A DNA stretch of 64,000 nt from DAISKN01 sp963716925 (GCA_963716925.1 CAVQUX010000033.1:62001-126000); one strand, 5' to 3'. Positions 18,574 through 27,871 are shown, counted from the stretch's first letter. Notes: a model not told the origin generated them from the letters alone. Translations and numbers: made by a program.

Positions 18574-19743
18574 GTGTCGAAACATCCTCTCGGCGACGGT
18601 GGTATCGATGGCGTATCCGTGCCATCTGTTCGCTGCCGGCGCAGGCGCGAACTCCTGCATCGCAAACTCGCGCTGCTCTCGGCGACCCTTCTCACGATCT
18701 TCCTGTTCGACCGCGCCCTGTTCCTTGGGAGCATCAGGCTCGGCGCAATCTGGAAATCGGATCCCGTTCTACAGTATGAGCACAGGCCTGGCGTGGTCTC
18801 CCACTGGGGCACGATATATGACAACAAGGTCATTCGGATCAATAGCCACGGTTATCATGATGACGAATTCGCCGAGGCGAAGCCGGCGGGAGAGCTCCGG
18901 GGCTTGTTCATCGGCGACTCAATTGTAATGGGACACGGAGTCACTGCTTCCGAGACGTTCGTCAACCAGTTGGAGGCGTCGCTGCGCCATGGGTCGTCCG
19001 ACCCGGATCGGTCCTTCCAAATGATTAATGCGGGCGTTCAAGGGTATTCGACTTCCCAGTATTTGGAGGCTTTCAAACGAGCGAGACGGTTCTCGCCCGA
19101 CTTCCTCGTCGTCGGATTCTGCATGAATGACCTGACGGAGCCTCTGGTAGTCGATAAGCGCCGCGGAGGACGGGGCCTCGATTACCATTTGGTCACCCAG
19201 GAAGCGTCACCCTGGCTCGACTTCGTTACGAATGAGACAGGGTTCGGACAGGGCGCGTCCTTCATCCGACTTTGGATAGACGGCGACGACCTGCGTGCGC
19301 GTTGGATGGCATACGGATTCCCTAGAATGGTCGAGGGGATCCATACCGATCCCGAGATCGTCGCCTCCTGGGACGCTGTCCTTCGGGATCTCGAGGCGAT
19401 TTACACTCTCGCGCTCCAGATCGATCTACCCGTCCTACTCGTCATCTTTCCGGAGGTTCCCCAACTCCAAAACGAGAGACTGCAAGAACCCCAGAGAATC
19501 CTGAAGCGACATGCGGAGAGCCACCACATCAACTGTCTGGATATCACGGAGGTGGCCGAGCGCCACTTGGCATCGAGCGGTTCCGTGTCCGATCTCTTCC
19601 TGGACTCGAATCACTACACAGTTCGCGGCCACGCAGTGATTGCGGACGAGCTTCTCCGGTGTCTGGCCAAATCGGGTTACCTGGGAGACGCCATCCCCTC
19701 TCATTCCCGGAATTCAGTGTCGCTGCCGAGTGCGAAGAAGTGA
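18574..19743 (+). CDS. SGNH hydrolase with N-terminal membrane anchor
   Basis: 389 residues starting at GTG 18574. One membrane segment (LALLSATLLTIFLF) near residues 31-52 is followed by an SGNH domain: LFIGDSIVMGHGV (Ser nucleophile), NAGVQGYSTS, MNDL and DLFLDSNHYTVRGH with the Asp-x-x-His pair. It lacks the five membrane segments and the jelly-roll insert of the 1-5 kb triplet, so it is only a distant relative of those genes. Probable esterase or acyl-handling enzyme in the periplasm. Decayed loci lie on both sides. Confidence 0.85.
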   Translation: MSKHPLGDGGIDGVSVPSVRCRRRRELLHRKLALLSATLLTIFLFDRALFLGSIRLGAIWKSDPVLQYEHRPGVVSHWGTIYDNKVIRINSHGYHDDEFAEAKPAGELRGLFIGDSIVMGHGVTASETFVNQLEASLRHGSSDPDRSFQMINAGVQGYSTSQYLEAFKRARRFSPDFLVVGFCMNDLTEPLVVDKRRGGRGLDYHLVTQEASPWLDFVTNETGFGQGASFIRLWIDGDDLRARWMAYGFPRMVEGIHTDPEIVASWDAVLRDLEAIYTLALQIDLPVLLVIFPEVPQLQNERLQEPQRILKRHAESHHINCLDITEVAERHLASSGSVSDLFLDSNHYTVRGHAVIADELLRCLAKSGYLGDAIPSHSRNSVSLPSAKK

Positions 19744-19756
19744 GACAGGTCAGCCG

Positions 19757-20317
19757 CTACTCGCTGCTCTTGACGAGCCACGCCCAGGGCGACAGGACTT
19801 TGGCGGTGGCGGTCAGGAGGCGGCCACCGGCTCGTCCCGCTCGGCCCTCGCCCATTCCGCGAGCGCCAGGCGTTGGCGCTCGAAGTCTTTGGTCCGCGTC
19901 AGAACCCCACGCACGGCCTGCGAGGTCCGATCGACAACGTCGCGGGTCTTCGTCCAGAGGACGATGTTCTGCGAGATCGACCCGAGCGATTGCGTCCCAG
20001 TCTTGGCGCGCCGGCGCCCGCGCGGTCTCTTGAAGCGCGCCGACGAGCTCGCGGGTCAAAGAGCCGCATGCGGCCGAAACATACCGAAGCAGTTCCTCGA
20101 ACGTCGCGATACTGTGCCTGGAGGTGAAGCCGTATCGATCGCGGAGCCGCGCGGAGTCACTGACGACGTCCGCCCGAGCGAGAATCTCGGACGTCGCGTC
20201 CGTGCTTCCGTCGTCGACGACGCAAACGTCGGCGTGGCGTCGCGCCTCGGAGACGAGTCGCTCGATGCTCTCGGCTTCGTTGCAAGGCGGGATCACTACC
20301 AGGAAACGCCAACTCAT
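19757..20317 (-). pseudogene. Broken family 2 glycosyltransferase
   Basis: The first 45 residues (FLVVIPPCNEAESIERLV, HADVCVVDDGSTDAT) match the nucleotide-binding start of the intact GT2 at 59483, including the DDGS acidic motif. After about residue 55 the similarity stops and the catalytic half is absent. The open frame continues to 186 residues with low-quality sequence, and an alternative frame ending at 19813 looks more protein-like (a helical tail of unknown origin), which implies a frameshift or fusion. It is the last gene of a decayed epimerase-nucleotidyltransferase-GT2 cassette. Confidence 0.65.
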
Positions 20318-20358
20318 CTGACGGGAGCTGGCGCTGAGTTATGCTGCCGCACATGAAT

Positions 20359-21078
20359 TTAGTCGGCCTTTTCCGCGGTCTCGATGTCCTCGGCGGAGTT
20401 GATGTTGATGTAGGCCGCGCCGATGTCGAAGGAGGTCACGAGGTGACCATCATCGATGGCGCACTGAATGAGATCGGGAAGCTCTTTTTCGTGCCGGTAC
20501 GGGTTCGTCGGGGTCAATTGCAGGTAGTCGAGAATTCCGGCGCGGAAGACACAGTTGCCCGTGCCCCGGATCTGGTTTGGGGGCCGGCGGGGCTTTTCGA
20601 TGAGCCGGTAGACTCGCCGGTCCGCGTCGTTCTGGATCACGGCGTAGGTCTTTTGGATCTCGGCCGGGTTCGGCTCGTGCACGACGCCGCAGATCACGAA
20701 CAAGCCCCGCTCCTCGAAGGTCCTCACCATCTCGGCGTGGCGCGGCTCATGCAGGATCTCGTCTGCGAGAAAGAGCATGAAGTCCGAGCTTCCGATGGCG
20801 TCTTGGCTGCATTCGATGGCGTGAACCAGGCCCTTGGGATCGTGCTGGATCACATAGCGGACGCGGATCTCCCCGAACCGGTTGCCGAACTCGTTGATGA
20901 TTTCTTCGGCCCGGTAGCCCACGACGACCACGATTTCTTCCACGCCGACCCGAACGGCGTTTTCGAAGCTATATTGGATGAGCGGCTTGTCGAATAACCG
21001 CAACATGCACTTGTTGTGGTTCTCGCTCTGCTCCGCGATCCGCTTGCCGCGCCCAGCTGCCAGAATCAGGGCTTTCAT
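20359..21078 (-). CDS. Sugar-phosphate nucleotidyltransferase
   Basis: 239 residues with the standard start KALILAAGRGKR (nucleotide binding), NKCMLRLFDKPLIQ and the acidic motif FLADEIL, followed by a short C-terminal region ending ININSAEDIE. The family couples a nucleoside triphosphate to a sugar-1-phosphate, giving an activated sugar for glycan synthesis. The length is normal for the short RmlA-like class without a left-handed helix. It sits between a truncated epimerase gene 9 bp upstream and a broken GT2 gene, and is the only intact gene of this cassette. The matching copy at 59148 is broken. Confidence 0.88.
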   Translation of the reverse strand: MKALILAAGRGKRIAEQSENHNKCMLRLFDKPLIQYSFENAVRVGVEEIVVVVGYRAEEIINEFGNRFGEIRVRYVIQHDPKGLVHAIECSQDAIGSSDFMLFLADEILHEPRHAEMVRTFEERGLFVICGVVHEPNPAEIQKTYAVIQNDADRRVYRLIEKPRRPPNQIRGTGNCVFRAGILDYLQLTPTNPYRHEKELPDLIQCAIDDGHLVTSFDIGAAYININSAEDIETAEKAD

Positions 21079-21087
21079 GATGTTTTC

Positions 21088-21266
21088 TTAAGCTACAAAC
21101 AACTCACAGTTGTCCTGAATCCACTCGATCAACTTCCTCGCCCCCGATTCCGACTCGATCGTCAGCTTCCAGCCGAGAACGTCTCGCGCCTTGTGGCAGT
21201 CGCCGATGAAATACTCGAGATCTCCGAAGCGAGCGTTCTCGAAGCGAGGACCCGCAGACCGCCCTC
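21088..21266 (-). pseudogene. C-terminal remnant of an NAD-dependent epimerase
   Basis: Minus-strand translation to TAA at 21090 gives RFGDLEYFIGDCHKARDVLG, then LIEWIQDNCELF, matching the end of the intact epimerase at 58108 (RFGDLLYFVCDITRAQKELQ, LIEWVEENRALF). The Rossmann fold and active site are gone. A promoter lies directly before the remnant, so a deletion has joined promoter and gene end. The codons stay in frame and look well preserved, so the deletion is probably recent, or the short peptide is tolerated as a leader of the nucleotidyltransferase. Confidence 0.8.
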
Positions 21267-21270
21267 ACTG

Positions 21271-21300
21271 ATAGTACTGTGCACGACGCGAGGCCGTCAA
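21271..21300 (-). promoter_or_regulatory. Sigma70-type promoter before truncated epimerase and nucleotidyltransferase
   Basis: Minus-strand TTGACG (21300-21295), 18 bp, TACTAT (21276-21271). The flanks GGCGTTGAC and GTCGTGCACAGTA are shared with the promoter at 18221-18192. It would transcribe the epimerase remnant and the nucleotidyltransferase at 20359. Confidence 0.6.
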
Positions 21301-21433
21301 CGCCGCTTCGTTCACTCGTTTCGTTTCTCTTCTGAATTCGGTATCCTCACAATCGGCGGGTGTCTTTCACCGGTTCGCTCGCGCTTCTCGCTCAGGCGAT
21401 CCTCCTGCTTGCAACTCGATTGGAAGAACAACA

Positions 21434-22528
21434 GTGATTGAGAAAGAACTCGAAAAGGAATTTCTCGACGCGAAGATCGTGGCGATCGTCGATTACCTCA
21501 AGAAGCAACAGTCCGAAGACGGCGAATTCCGAACTCTACGGTTCTTCTGTAAGGAAGTGGGTGATTACGTCCAACCGACCGAGTACGAAGACTGGTACAG
21601 CTTTGGCAAATGCTCATTCCTGGCAGCCAGTGTCGTATTCCATCTGGACCAGGTCCATCTGCCCGGCGTCGAGGCGATAAAGCGAAGAGGGTGTGTGTTT
21701 CTCCTCAAGAGTTTGGAGAACGGCGTTGTACGTTATCAACCTGCTCATCACAAGAAAATCGACATCCCGGCTGATTTGGACGATACGTCTATGGTCGCGA
21801 GCGCGCTCCGGCAAAACGGGTACGACCCAGAAATCAACGTCGCGATGGTCACCGACAACAGCAGCAGCAAGGGCGACTTCTACATGTGGATCATTCCACG
21901 ATGGAATCACCTGCGGCATCCTGGAAATCTGATCTGGCTCATGAAGGATTACTTCCACTGTTGGAAGATGATGAAGAAATGGGCTAGCCCGGAGTTGATC
22001 GAATATACCTTCCGCGAGTATCGGAGAAGTACTGACCCCGGCGTTGCCGCGAACGTCCTCCTCTCGTTTGGCGAGTCGGCAAAGACACGAAGGAACATCG
22101 ACCGGCTCATCGAAGTGGTGCAGAGCGACAACCCCCCTTTGGACTACTACGGCATCTTGCCCGTGTATTTCCATGTCGCCAGGCTGTACCACCGAGGGGT
22201 GAAACGCGTCGGAGCGCTAGAGCGGAAGATTACAAGCTACCTGGAGAGAATTCAGTCCGCGGACGGATGCGTGGAGCAGGAGTTTTATACTGCTGCGGCG
22301 GCGCTCACCTTCATGTACTTCGGGAACTGGGAGAATGATGCCCTGAAACGAGCTCTCCGCTATCTCGCACGGCACCCGATGCATGAGTCCGGCTGGAAGC
22401 CGGTCCACTACTATCATGACACCGCCGGGATTTTCGAGGATGGAGGGGCGGAGATGACGGCTACGTTATTCCTCGAGGCTTTGTATCGCTACCGAGTTCA
22501 TCTCCACGGCGAGTACGCGGCTACCTGA
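21434..22528 (+). CDS. Alpha/alpha-toroid protein with DxDD motif (class II terpene cyclase-like)
   Basis: 364 residues from a GTG start with GGAAGA upstream. The protein is made of paired helices typical of prenyltransferase/squalene-cyclase toroids (SFLAASVVFHL, GGAEMTATLFLEAL). Residues 114-118 read DLDDT, in a setting (ADLDDTSMVASAL) that matches the DxDD proton-donor motif of class II terpene cyclases. At 364 residues it is much shorter than the usual 500-700 residues, about one toroid domain. It may protonate and cyclise a prenyl chain, or be a toroid protein of another role. The neighbours are a decayed sugar cassette and a sulfotransferase. Confidence 0.6.
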   Translation: MIEKELEKEFLDAKIVAIVDYLKKQQSEDGEFRTLRFFCKEVGDYVQPTEYEDWYSFGKCSFLAASVVFHLDQVHLPGVEAIKRRGCVFLLKSLENGVVRYQPAHHKKIDIPADLDDTSMVASALRQNGYDPEINVAMVTDNSSSKGDFYMWIIPRWNHLRHPGNLIWLMKDYFHCWKMMKKWASPELIEYTFREYRRSTDPGVAANVLLSFGESAKTRRNIDRLIEVVQSDNPPLDYYGILPVYFHVARLYHRGVKRVGALERKITSYLERIQSADGCVEQEFYTAAAALTFMYFGNWENDALKRALRYLARHPMHESGWKPVHYYHDTAGIFEDGGAEMTATLFLEALYRYRVHLHGEYAAT

Positions 22529-22564
22529 GGGGCATAGCGACCGACCGGGCTCGACCGCAATGGT

Positions 22565-23518
22565 TCACGTCCCGGCGATGGATCCAACTCGGGTGGTTTC
22601 GACGAGCGGTACGCTCTCGACCAGGTACTCATCGAGAAACGGCCGGTGAAGCTCGCTCTTGGAAAGCGAATTCGCGACCCCTCGAAAGCGCTCGAGGTAG
22701 CCGTCCGGAAAATCCATGATCATCGATCGCGGAGACACGACATTCAGCAGCCCGATCGCAAAACCCAATCGATCGGGCCGAACGATCTTGAAGGAGTAGA
22801 GGGAATAGAGACGTCTTGCCCGGGCAGGCTCGAAGAGCTCGGCAACTGGCGAGACCAAATGACGCGACAACCACGAGTACCAGTACAAACGGTCGGGGCC
22901 CAGGGAAGGGTTGCGAACACCGGGGGCGACATCGAAATGCTCGATTTCGAGAAAGCCCTCCAGCTTGGCCATGAAAGCGGGTGTGTCGCTCTTCAACCAT
23001 TCGAAGGGAAGAACCAGCACATTCTCATGTCCAAAGGCTTCCCGGTAAAGGCCCAGGTTGTAGTCGACGTCGAGCCATTGATCCAGGATCGAGGTGTAGG
23101 CCTCGAGATATTCCGGGAATCCGTATTCACCTCCGAGCTTGACGTATTGAGAGTACAGGGACCGAATGATGCCGCTGAATCCGCGCGTGACGATCAACAC
23201 CTTGGAATCGGGGAAGATGTCTCGCAACATCGAGCAGATCCTGCGCTGGCCGGTTCGAGTGTCCCTGTTGGCGAACATTCGGAAGGAGTAAAGCGCATTT
23301 CCGTACGGAATATTTCCACCCGACCCCAGCAATTCGCTGCTGGTGACGTAGTACCGGTATTGGGGCGTCTCCTGCGCCACATCGGCCATTTGGAAGACGT
23401 TGCTGAACCCGGCGAAGCTGTGGGGCACGAAACGCAGTTGGGGGTGGCGCGCAAACCACTCCTGAAGGAAGGTGGATCCGGCTTTGGCCCATCCCGGATG
23501 AAGCAGATGCCGCGTCAT
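22565..23518 (-). CDS. Sulfotransferase family protein
   Basis: 317 residues. The start HPGWAKAGSTFLQEWF matches the 5'-phosphosulfate-binding loop of PAPS-dependent sulfotransferases, and VLIVTRGFSGIIRSLYSQYV supplies the Arg and Ser of the 3'-phosphate-binding motif. No signal peptide, so it acts in the cytoplasm, probably sulfating a sugar or lipid before export. It lies 76 bp after the rSAM gene at 23595 and may share its promoter. Confidence 0.8.
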   Translation of the reverse strand: MTRHLLHPGWAKAGSTFLQEWFARHPQLRFVPHSFAGFSNVFQMADVAQETPQYRYYVTSSELLGSGGNIPYGNALYSFRMFANRDTRTGQRRICSMLRDIFPDSKVLIVTRGFSGIIRSLYSQYVKLGGEYGFPEYLEAYTSILDQWLDVDYNLGLYREAFGHENVLVLPFEWLKSDTPAFMAKLEGFLEIEHFDVAPGVRNPSLGPDRLYWYSWLSRHLVSPVAELFEPARARRLYSLYSFKIVRPDRLGFAIGLLNVVSPRSMIMDFPDGYLERFRGVANSLSKSELHRPFLDEYLVESVPLVETTRVGSIAGT

Positions 23519-23594
23519 TCGTGTACACCGCCGGTTGGCCGCGCGTCGCTCATCGTCCTTCCCCGGCGGGTTCCGGAATCAACTCCAGGTAGGT

Positions 23595-24497
23595 TTATCT
23601 GGTATCAACCGGTTCGGACACCGCGTCGTGGACGGCCGAAACCCCCATGCAGGCGTCCTGACAGAGCTCGACCGTGCAGGGAGTCGGTCCGTCTTCGAAG
23701 CGGGCCGTGCCCTCGAAGAGGTTTCCGTGCTCGGTGAGAATCGAACAGCATCGATGGAGGCGCCCGTCGGGGTTCATCTGCAAATAGCGAAAGCCGGCGT
23801 CGCACAGTCTCCCCTGGTAATAGAGGCCCTGCGAGACTGCCGTCTCCAGGTACTTGTCGACGGCGAGCTCGGTGATCAACTCCTTCTGTTCGTCGGTGTA
23901 GGCCTGCGGATACCGCTTTCCCTCGAACTCTCCGCGGAACGTGAGAGTGGTGATGTTGTCGACGCCCGCGTCCCTGAGCCGTTCGAAATCGCTCTTCATG
24001 CGGGAAAGCAGCGGAGGGTAGGTGACGTAATTCGCGAGGACGAGAAAGCCTCGTTCCTTCAGATGAATGTACTTGTCGACGTAATCCTTGATCGTTCTTT
24101 CGCCGCGCTCCTCCCTCTCGGTCACGTGGAATGACGCGCTGACGATCATGACCCGTGAAGGGTCGATCTCGTCCGCGAACTGGTAAACCGACGGCCGGGA
24201 GAGGTTCGTGGTGAGCTGAATGTGATGGTTTCGCGTGAGCAGCCGGATCAACGGGACGAATTCCCGGTAGAGAAACGGCTCGCCCCCTGAGATCATGACC
24301 AGCCACACTCGTCCCGTGTCGTCGAAGCTCTTGCAAATATGCTCGATGCTGTACCTGCCCACGGCGTCGTGCTCTCTTGCGAGCACATCCGGCGGGAAGA
24401 AGCAGTACGTGCACCGGTAATTGCACAACTGGTTCAGGTTCCAGACAATCTTGTTCTCGTAACGGCTAAGCAGCTCGAGACTTATTTCAGTGCTCAT
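23595..24497 (-). CDS. Radical SAM/SPASM protein
   Basis: 300 residues from ATG 24497 with GGGGAAGG upstream. The rSAM motif CNYRCTYC lies near the start, followed by ISGGEPF. The C-terminal end has SPASM-type cysteines (CDAGFRYLQMNPDGRLHRCC, then C-x4-C near CTVELCQDAC). This is the conventional order, rSAM first and SPASM last, unlike the N-twitch proteins elsewhere in the window. Such enzymes modify peptides or small molecules, or mature other enzymes; the target here is not evident. A promoter lies 84 bp upstream. Neighbours are a sulfotransferase and the Wzt/Wzm exporter. Confidence 0.87.
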   Translation of the reverse strand: MSTEISLELLSRYENKIVWNLNQLCNYRCTYCFFPPDVLAREHDAVGRYSIEHICKSFDDTGRVWLVMISGGEPFLYREFVPLIRLLTRNHHIQLTTNLSRPSVYQFADEIDPSRVMIVSASFHVTEREERGERTIKDYVDKYIHLKERGFLVLANYVTYPPLLSRMKSDFERLRDAGVDNITTLTFRGEFEGKRYPQAYTDEQKELITELAVDKYLETAVSQGLYYQGRLCDAGFRYLQMNPDGRLHRCCSILTEHGNLFEGTARFEDGPTPCTVELCQDACMGVSAVHDAVSEPVDTR

Positions 24498-24580
24498 GGG
24501 CCTTCCCCGGTTCCGGGCGCGGCAATTCACCGTCTCCCGCGGACCGGCTTTCGCGGGCCGCAGATCTCAGGTAGATCCGG

Positions 24581-24610
24581 ATGCTACTCTAGGCGACAAG
24601 AGGCAGTCAA
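24581..24610 (-). promoter_or_regulatory. Sigma70-type promoter of rSAM-sulfotransferase unit
   Basis: Minus-strand TTGACT (24610-24605), 18 bp, TAGCAT (24586-24581), with the same flanks as the promoter at 18221-18192. It drives the rSAM gene starting at 24497 and probably the sulfotransferase. Confidence 0.65.
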
Positions 24611-24636
24611 CGCCCTCGGAAATTGCCACTCCATCA

Positions 24637-25818
24637 TCAGGGGTCTTCCCAGCTATGGGGAAGATGGGTCAAGCCCACTTCTTTGGTGTGTTGCCGCACC
24701 CGGAAGTACGCCGCACCGGGAGCCGGATCAAAACGATAAACCCCCGTGGCATCGAGGAGGTACACATCCACCCCGTACTCACCCGCCAGTAACGGCAGCC
24801 GGTGCACGACGAATTTTATGCCGTAGAGGTCTCCTTCTATATGGCGGAGGCTCTCCCGATCCATTTGAGTGGTAACCCCATAACACCATACTCCGTCGTT
24901 GCGTCTGATCCTGAGAGCAAGGTGAGCGTTGCCCCTGGCCGCGGGCTCGAGCCGCGCTCGCATGGTAAGTTCAAACCGGCCGTTGGAGTCGATGGTGCCG
25001 CCAACGCAGTCGCCGCCCAGCGTGACTTCTGCGATGTACGTTGCTTTTTGATCCACCACGGATGGCCGGAGGCTTCCGAAGTCCGATTCGCCATCGAGGC
25101 CCCGTTGGTAGTCCTGATAGCAATCGGTCACCTCGATCGTGGGTCCGAGCAACTCGAGTTTGCCTCCCTTCAACCATAACGTCTGTTCACAAAGTTGTCT
25201 TACCAGGTACATGCTGTGGGAGCAGAACACCAGGGTTTTCCCCGCGTCTCGGAACGCATTCATCCTGTCCACGCTTTTCTTCTGAAAGTGTTGATCCCCG
25301 ACAGAAAGCGCCTCGTCAACGACCAGGATATCCGGATTCACCGAAGTGACGATAGAAAACCCGAGCCTTACGTACATGCCCGACGAGTATGTCTTGATCG
25401 GGCGTTTGACGAAGTCTCCTAGCTCCGAGAACTCGATGATATCCGGGAGGACACTTTCGGTCTCCGACGGCGAGAGTCCCATGACCGAACAGCCAAGCTT
25501 TATGTTGTCTTCTCCGGTCAACTCCTCGTGAAAACCCGAACCGAGTTCGAGAATCGCGGACACGCGACCATTGCGTTGCAACTGACCTTCGCTGGGTTGG
25601 ATAGTGCCGGCAAGCAGCTTGAGGAGCGTGGACTTCCCTGCGCCATTCTCTCCGATGATACCGAGCGACCCGCCGTGATGAAGGGTGAAGTCAATTCCGC
25701 GAAGAGCCCAGAAGTCGTCATGGAACGATCGCCTGAGAATCAATTCCTTGAGACTGTCGATCGGCCGAGAGTAAATCTTGTAAACCTTGCTGAGGTTCGC
25801 AGCCTGGAGGCTGATCAC
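24637..25818 (-). CDS. wzt: Polysaccharide ABC exporter, ATP-binding subunit (Wzt type)
   Basis: 393 residues. Walker A GENGAGKST (56-64), signature YSSGM, Walker B DILVVDEALSVGD and the switch His in FCSHS are all present. After about residue 250 a beta-rich C-terminal domain follows, as in Wzt proteins that recognise the modified end of an O-antigen chain before export. The start is GTG, overlapping the permease stop (GTGA). With the permease it should move a lipid-linked polysaccharide across the inner membrane. A degraded copy of its 3' end is at about 18.3 kb. Confidence 0.92.
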   Translation of the reverse strand: MISLQAANLSKVYKIYSRPIDSLKELILRRSFHDDFWALRGIDFTLHHGGSLGIIGENGAGKSTLLKLLAGTIQPSEGQLQRNGRVSAILELGSGFHEELTGEDNIKLGCSVMGLSPSETESVLPDIIEFSELGDFVKRPIKTYSSGMYVRLGFSIVTSVNPDILVVDEALSVGDQHFQKKSVDRMNAFRDAGKTLVFCSHSMYLVRQLCEQTLWLKGGKLELLGPTIEVTDCYQDYQRGLDGESDFGSLRPSVVDQKATYIAEVTLGGDCVGGTIDSNGRFELTMRARLEPAARGNAHLALRIRRNDGVWCYGVTTQMDRESLRHIEGDLYGIKFVVHRLPLLAGEYGVDVYLLDATGVYRFDPAPGAAYFRVRQHTKEVGLTHLPHSWEDP

Positions 25819-26615
25819 AGAAAATCCTTCGCTCGTTCGACCGTTCCCCGGAAAAACGCGAGTCCCAAGCCCGCACTCAGACCGGCGGAGATCGTCAGAA
25901 TCGGAATCGATCCCAGCGGACTCCTTGCCTCGAGGATGACAGCCCGGTATGCCTCCACCAGATGATAAAGTGGATTCAACTGCAAGGCTATCCCAAATCT
26001 TCCCGAGACCAGGTCCGCCGGATAGAAAATTGGAGTCAGAAACATCCAGGTCGTGAGAAGCAGCCCGACGAACTGGCCGATGTCAACCAGGAAAACGTTG
26101 AGGACGCTGACCAACCACGCGATTCCCATTGTGAGCATTACACGGAGGAAAATCAGAACCGGCAGCAAGACGAGCCACCCCGAGTACTGAACGTCGAAGA
26201 AACCTCCGACAATGATCAACAACGACAGACCTAGAACCTCCGGGATCGTGCTGGTCACGACGCCTACCGCCGGCAATACCTCCGCCGGAAACCGAACTCT
26301 ATCGAGCAAGCTCCGGTTCCCGGTCAGGCTCGTGGTGGCGCGCTGGATGCCCTCGGAAAGAGCCAGAAACGGAAACATCCCGCTCGTCAGATAGAGGGCG
26401 AAGTTCCCGGTTCCCGTCCCGCCTCGGAACCTCAGCTTCATGATCACCGAGAACAGGAAGGTGTACAGCAGGAGCAGCATGAGAGGCTGCACAACAGTCC
26501 ATCCGAGCCCTAGGACGGTGCGGGAGTACCGGCCCTTTAGATCTCTCCGCACGAACGCGGCGAGCGCGAAGCGATAGCGATCGAATGTCTCCTTCCACGC
26601 CGCGTTACTCGTCAA
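25815..26615 (-). CDS. wzm: Polysaccharide ABC exporter, permease subunit (Wzm type)
   Basis: 266 residues with six hydrophobic segments. The N-terminus FVRRDLKGRYSRTVLGLGWTVVQPL is typical of ABC-2 polysaccharide permeases, as is NPLYHLVEAYRAVI near the end. The only start that keeps the conserved N-terminus is TTG at 26615. It is translationally coupled to the ATPase and forms a complete two-gene exporter with it. Confidence 0.9.
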   Translation of the reverse strand: MTSNAAWKETFDRYRFALAAFVRRDLKGRYSRTVLGLGWTVVQPLMLLLLYTFLFSVIMKLRFRGGTGTGNFALYLTSGMFPFLALSEGIQRATTSLTGNRSLLDRVRFPAEVLPAVGVVTSTIPEVLGLSLLIIVGGFFDVQYSGWLVLLPVLIFLRVMLTMGIAWLVSVLNVFLVDIGQFVGLLLTTWMFLTPIFYPADLVSGRFGIALQLNPLYHLVEAYRAVILEARSPLGSIPILTISAGLSAGLGLAFFRGTVERAKDFL

Positions 26616-27106
26616 AGCGTGATTGTCCCCTCGATTCCGCTGCGATCAGGAGGAATAGGCTCGCGGATGTTTTCGATAACGATCGCCGCGCGGAGAGAAC
26701 TCTCTCCAAGGTTGAACGTCCAGATTGTAGGGTCGAGATGACGATAAGACTAGTACATCCCGCGGCAACCCACCTGACAAGCTGGCTCAGACTCGTTCGT
26801 AACCGCATACCCGCGTTGGTGACGTCAACGACAACCGCAGAGCGCATCGCACCATGACGCGGGCAACGGGTAATCCGAGTTCCAGCCGCGCGCGCCGGTT
26901 TGGTCCTGGTTCGCCGACACATCGCGGCGTCGCCAATCACGGCGCCGAGCTCCACGTCCCCGTCGATCGGGTCGCGGGCGTGGGGGAGAACGATCGCATT
27001 GCCGTTTGCGATTACCGCCCGTCTCGGATTCAGGAAGAGATAAGACACACTGCCGTTCTCCCGCCTCTGCCGTCGCGCCTCCGCCCGTTCCTCTTCGATA
27101 CCCGTC
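26616..27106 (-). other. 491-bp region without a supported gene
   Basis: A minus-strand open frame covers most of it but has the composition of non-coding DNA and no recognisable domain. It should contain the promoter of the Wzm/Wzt pair: a minus-strand TACAAT occurs at 26733-26728, but there is no good -35 at the right distance. Confidence 0.4.
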
Positions 27107-27871
27107 TCATTCACTTTCTTTTGCGCCGGGTTTGGGCTTCTGAAACTCGGCCTCGTCGATGGGAACGTTGAGCTCGACGCTCTCGATCGTGGTCGTGTCC
27201 GCCAGGCTTCCCCGGAGGACGCTGGTGAGGTGGTGCGGCATCAACAGCCCATCGATCGACTTGTAGTCAGAGAAGGTCGTCTCGAGATCGAGCCCGGTGG
27301 AAGGCTCCTTGCGAACCTCCTTCATCTCGAGAAAGCGTTCGGCATCGACGAAGACATGGAGGATCATCCCGTCCCGGGTCGTCACTTCGATCTTCCACGC
27401 AGAAATCCCTTCCACCGAGTCGGGGCCGAGGAGCCTGACACGATGGCCCTTGCGCGCGTAGTCCACCAGCGGGCCCTCCAGGTCGACGCCGCGGACGATC
27501 TGTCCCATCATCTCCCGAGGCAGTGGCACCGGCTCGGGCGTACCCAGGCCGGGGGCCAGCAGCCAGCCCTGGTCTCCGTCCAACACCATCAGGTTGACCT
27601 TGCCCTTGCTATGACTCGTCCACTCGATGCGGGCGCGGCCCGGCCTCTCCCACGCCAGGGTGAAGGTGACCTCGTGTCGGCCGCGAATACTCATCCGGCC
27701 CGCGGCACGGAAATTGCGAACCGACCGGAGCCGTGCCAACCCTCCCCGCGCTTCGACGTGCTTCTGCACGATCGTGTCCAGGGTCTCCGCAGGCGGAGAG
27801 GCCCGCAGAAGCGCGCCCGCGAACAGCCAGACGACACAACACATCGCGGCGGCCTTCGCGACCTCGCTCAT
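27107..27871 (-). CDS. LolA/outer-membrane lipoprotein-sorting-like protein
   Basis: 254 residues from ATG 27871, which overlaps the stop of the sulfatase-fold gene (ATGA). A signal peptide (AAAMCCVVWLFAGALLRA) precedes the pattern IVQKHVEARGGLARLRSVRNF, ARIEWTSHSKGKVNLMVLDGDQGWLL and LETTFSDYKSIDGLLMPHHL, typical of periplasmic LolA-fold proteins that bind acyl chains. Its coupling to a sulfatase-fold enzyme suggests a shared periplasmic task, perhaps lipid or lipid-linked glycan handling. Confidence 0.7.
   Translation of the reverse strand: MSEVAKAAAMCCVVWLFAGALLRASPPAETLDTIVQKHVEARGGLARLRSVRNFRAAGRMSIRGRHEVTFTLAWERPGRARIEWTSHSKGKVNLMVLDGDQGWLLAPGLGTPEPVPLPREMMGQIVRGVDLEGPLVDYARKGHRVRLLGPDSVEGISAWKIEVTTRDGMILHVFVDAERFLEMKEVRKEPSTGLDLETTFSDYKSIDGLLMPHHLTSVLRGSLADTTTIESVELNVPIDEAEFQKPKPGAKESE

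Noticed and set aside
26605..27114. Minus-strand open frame of 169 codons
   Set aside because: Arg/Ser/Ala-rich composition, no domain, no ribosome site, and it overlaps the ends of two real genes.
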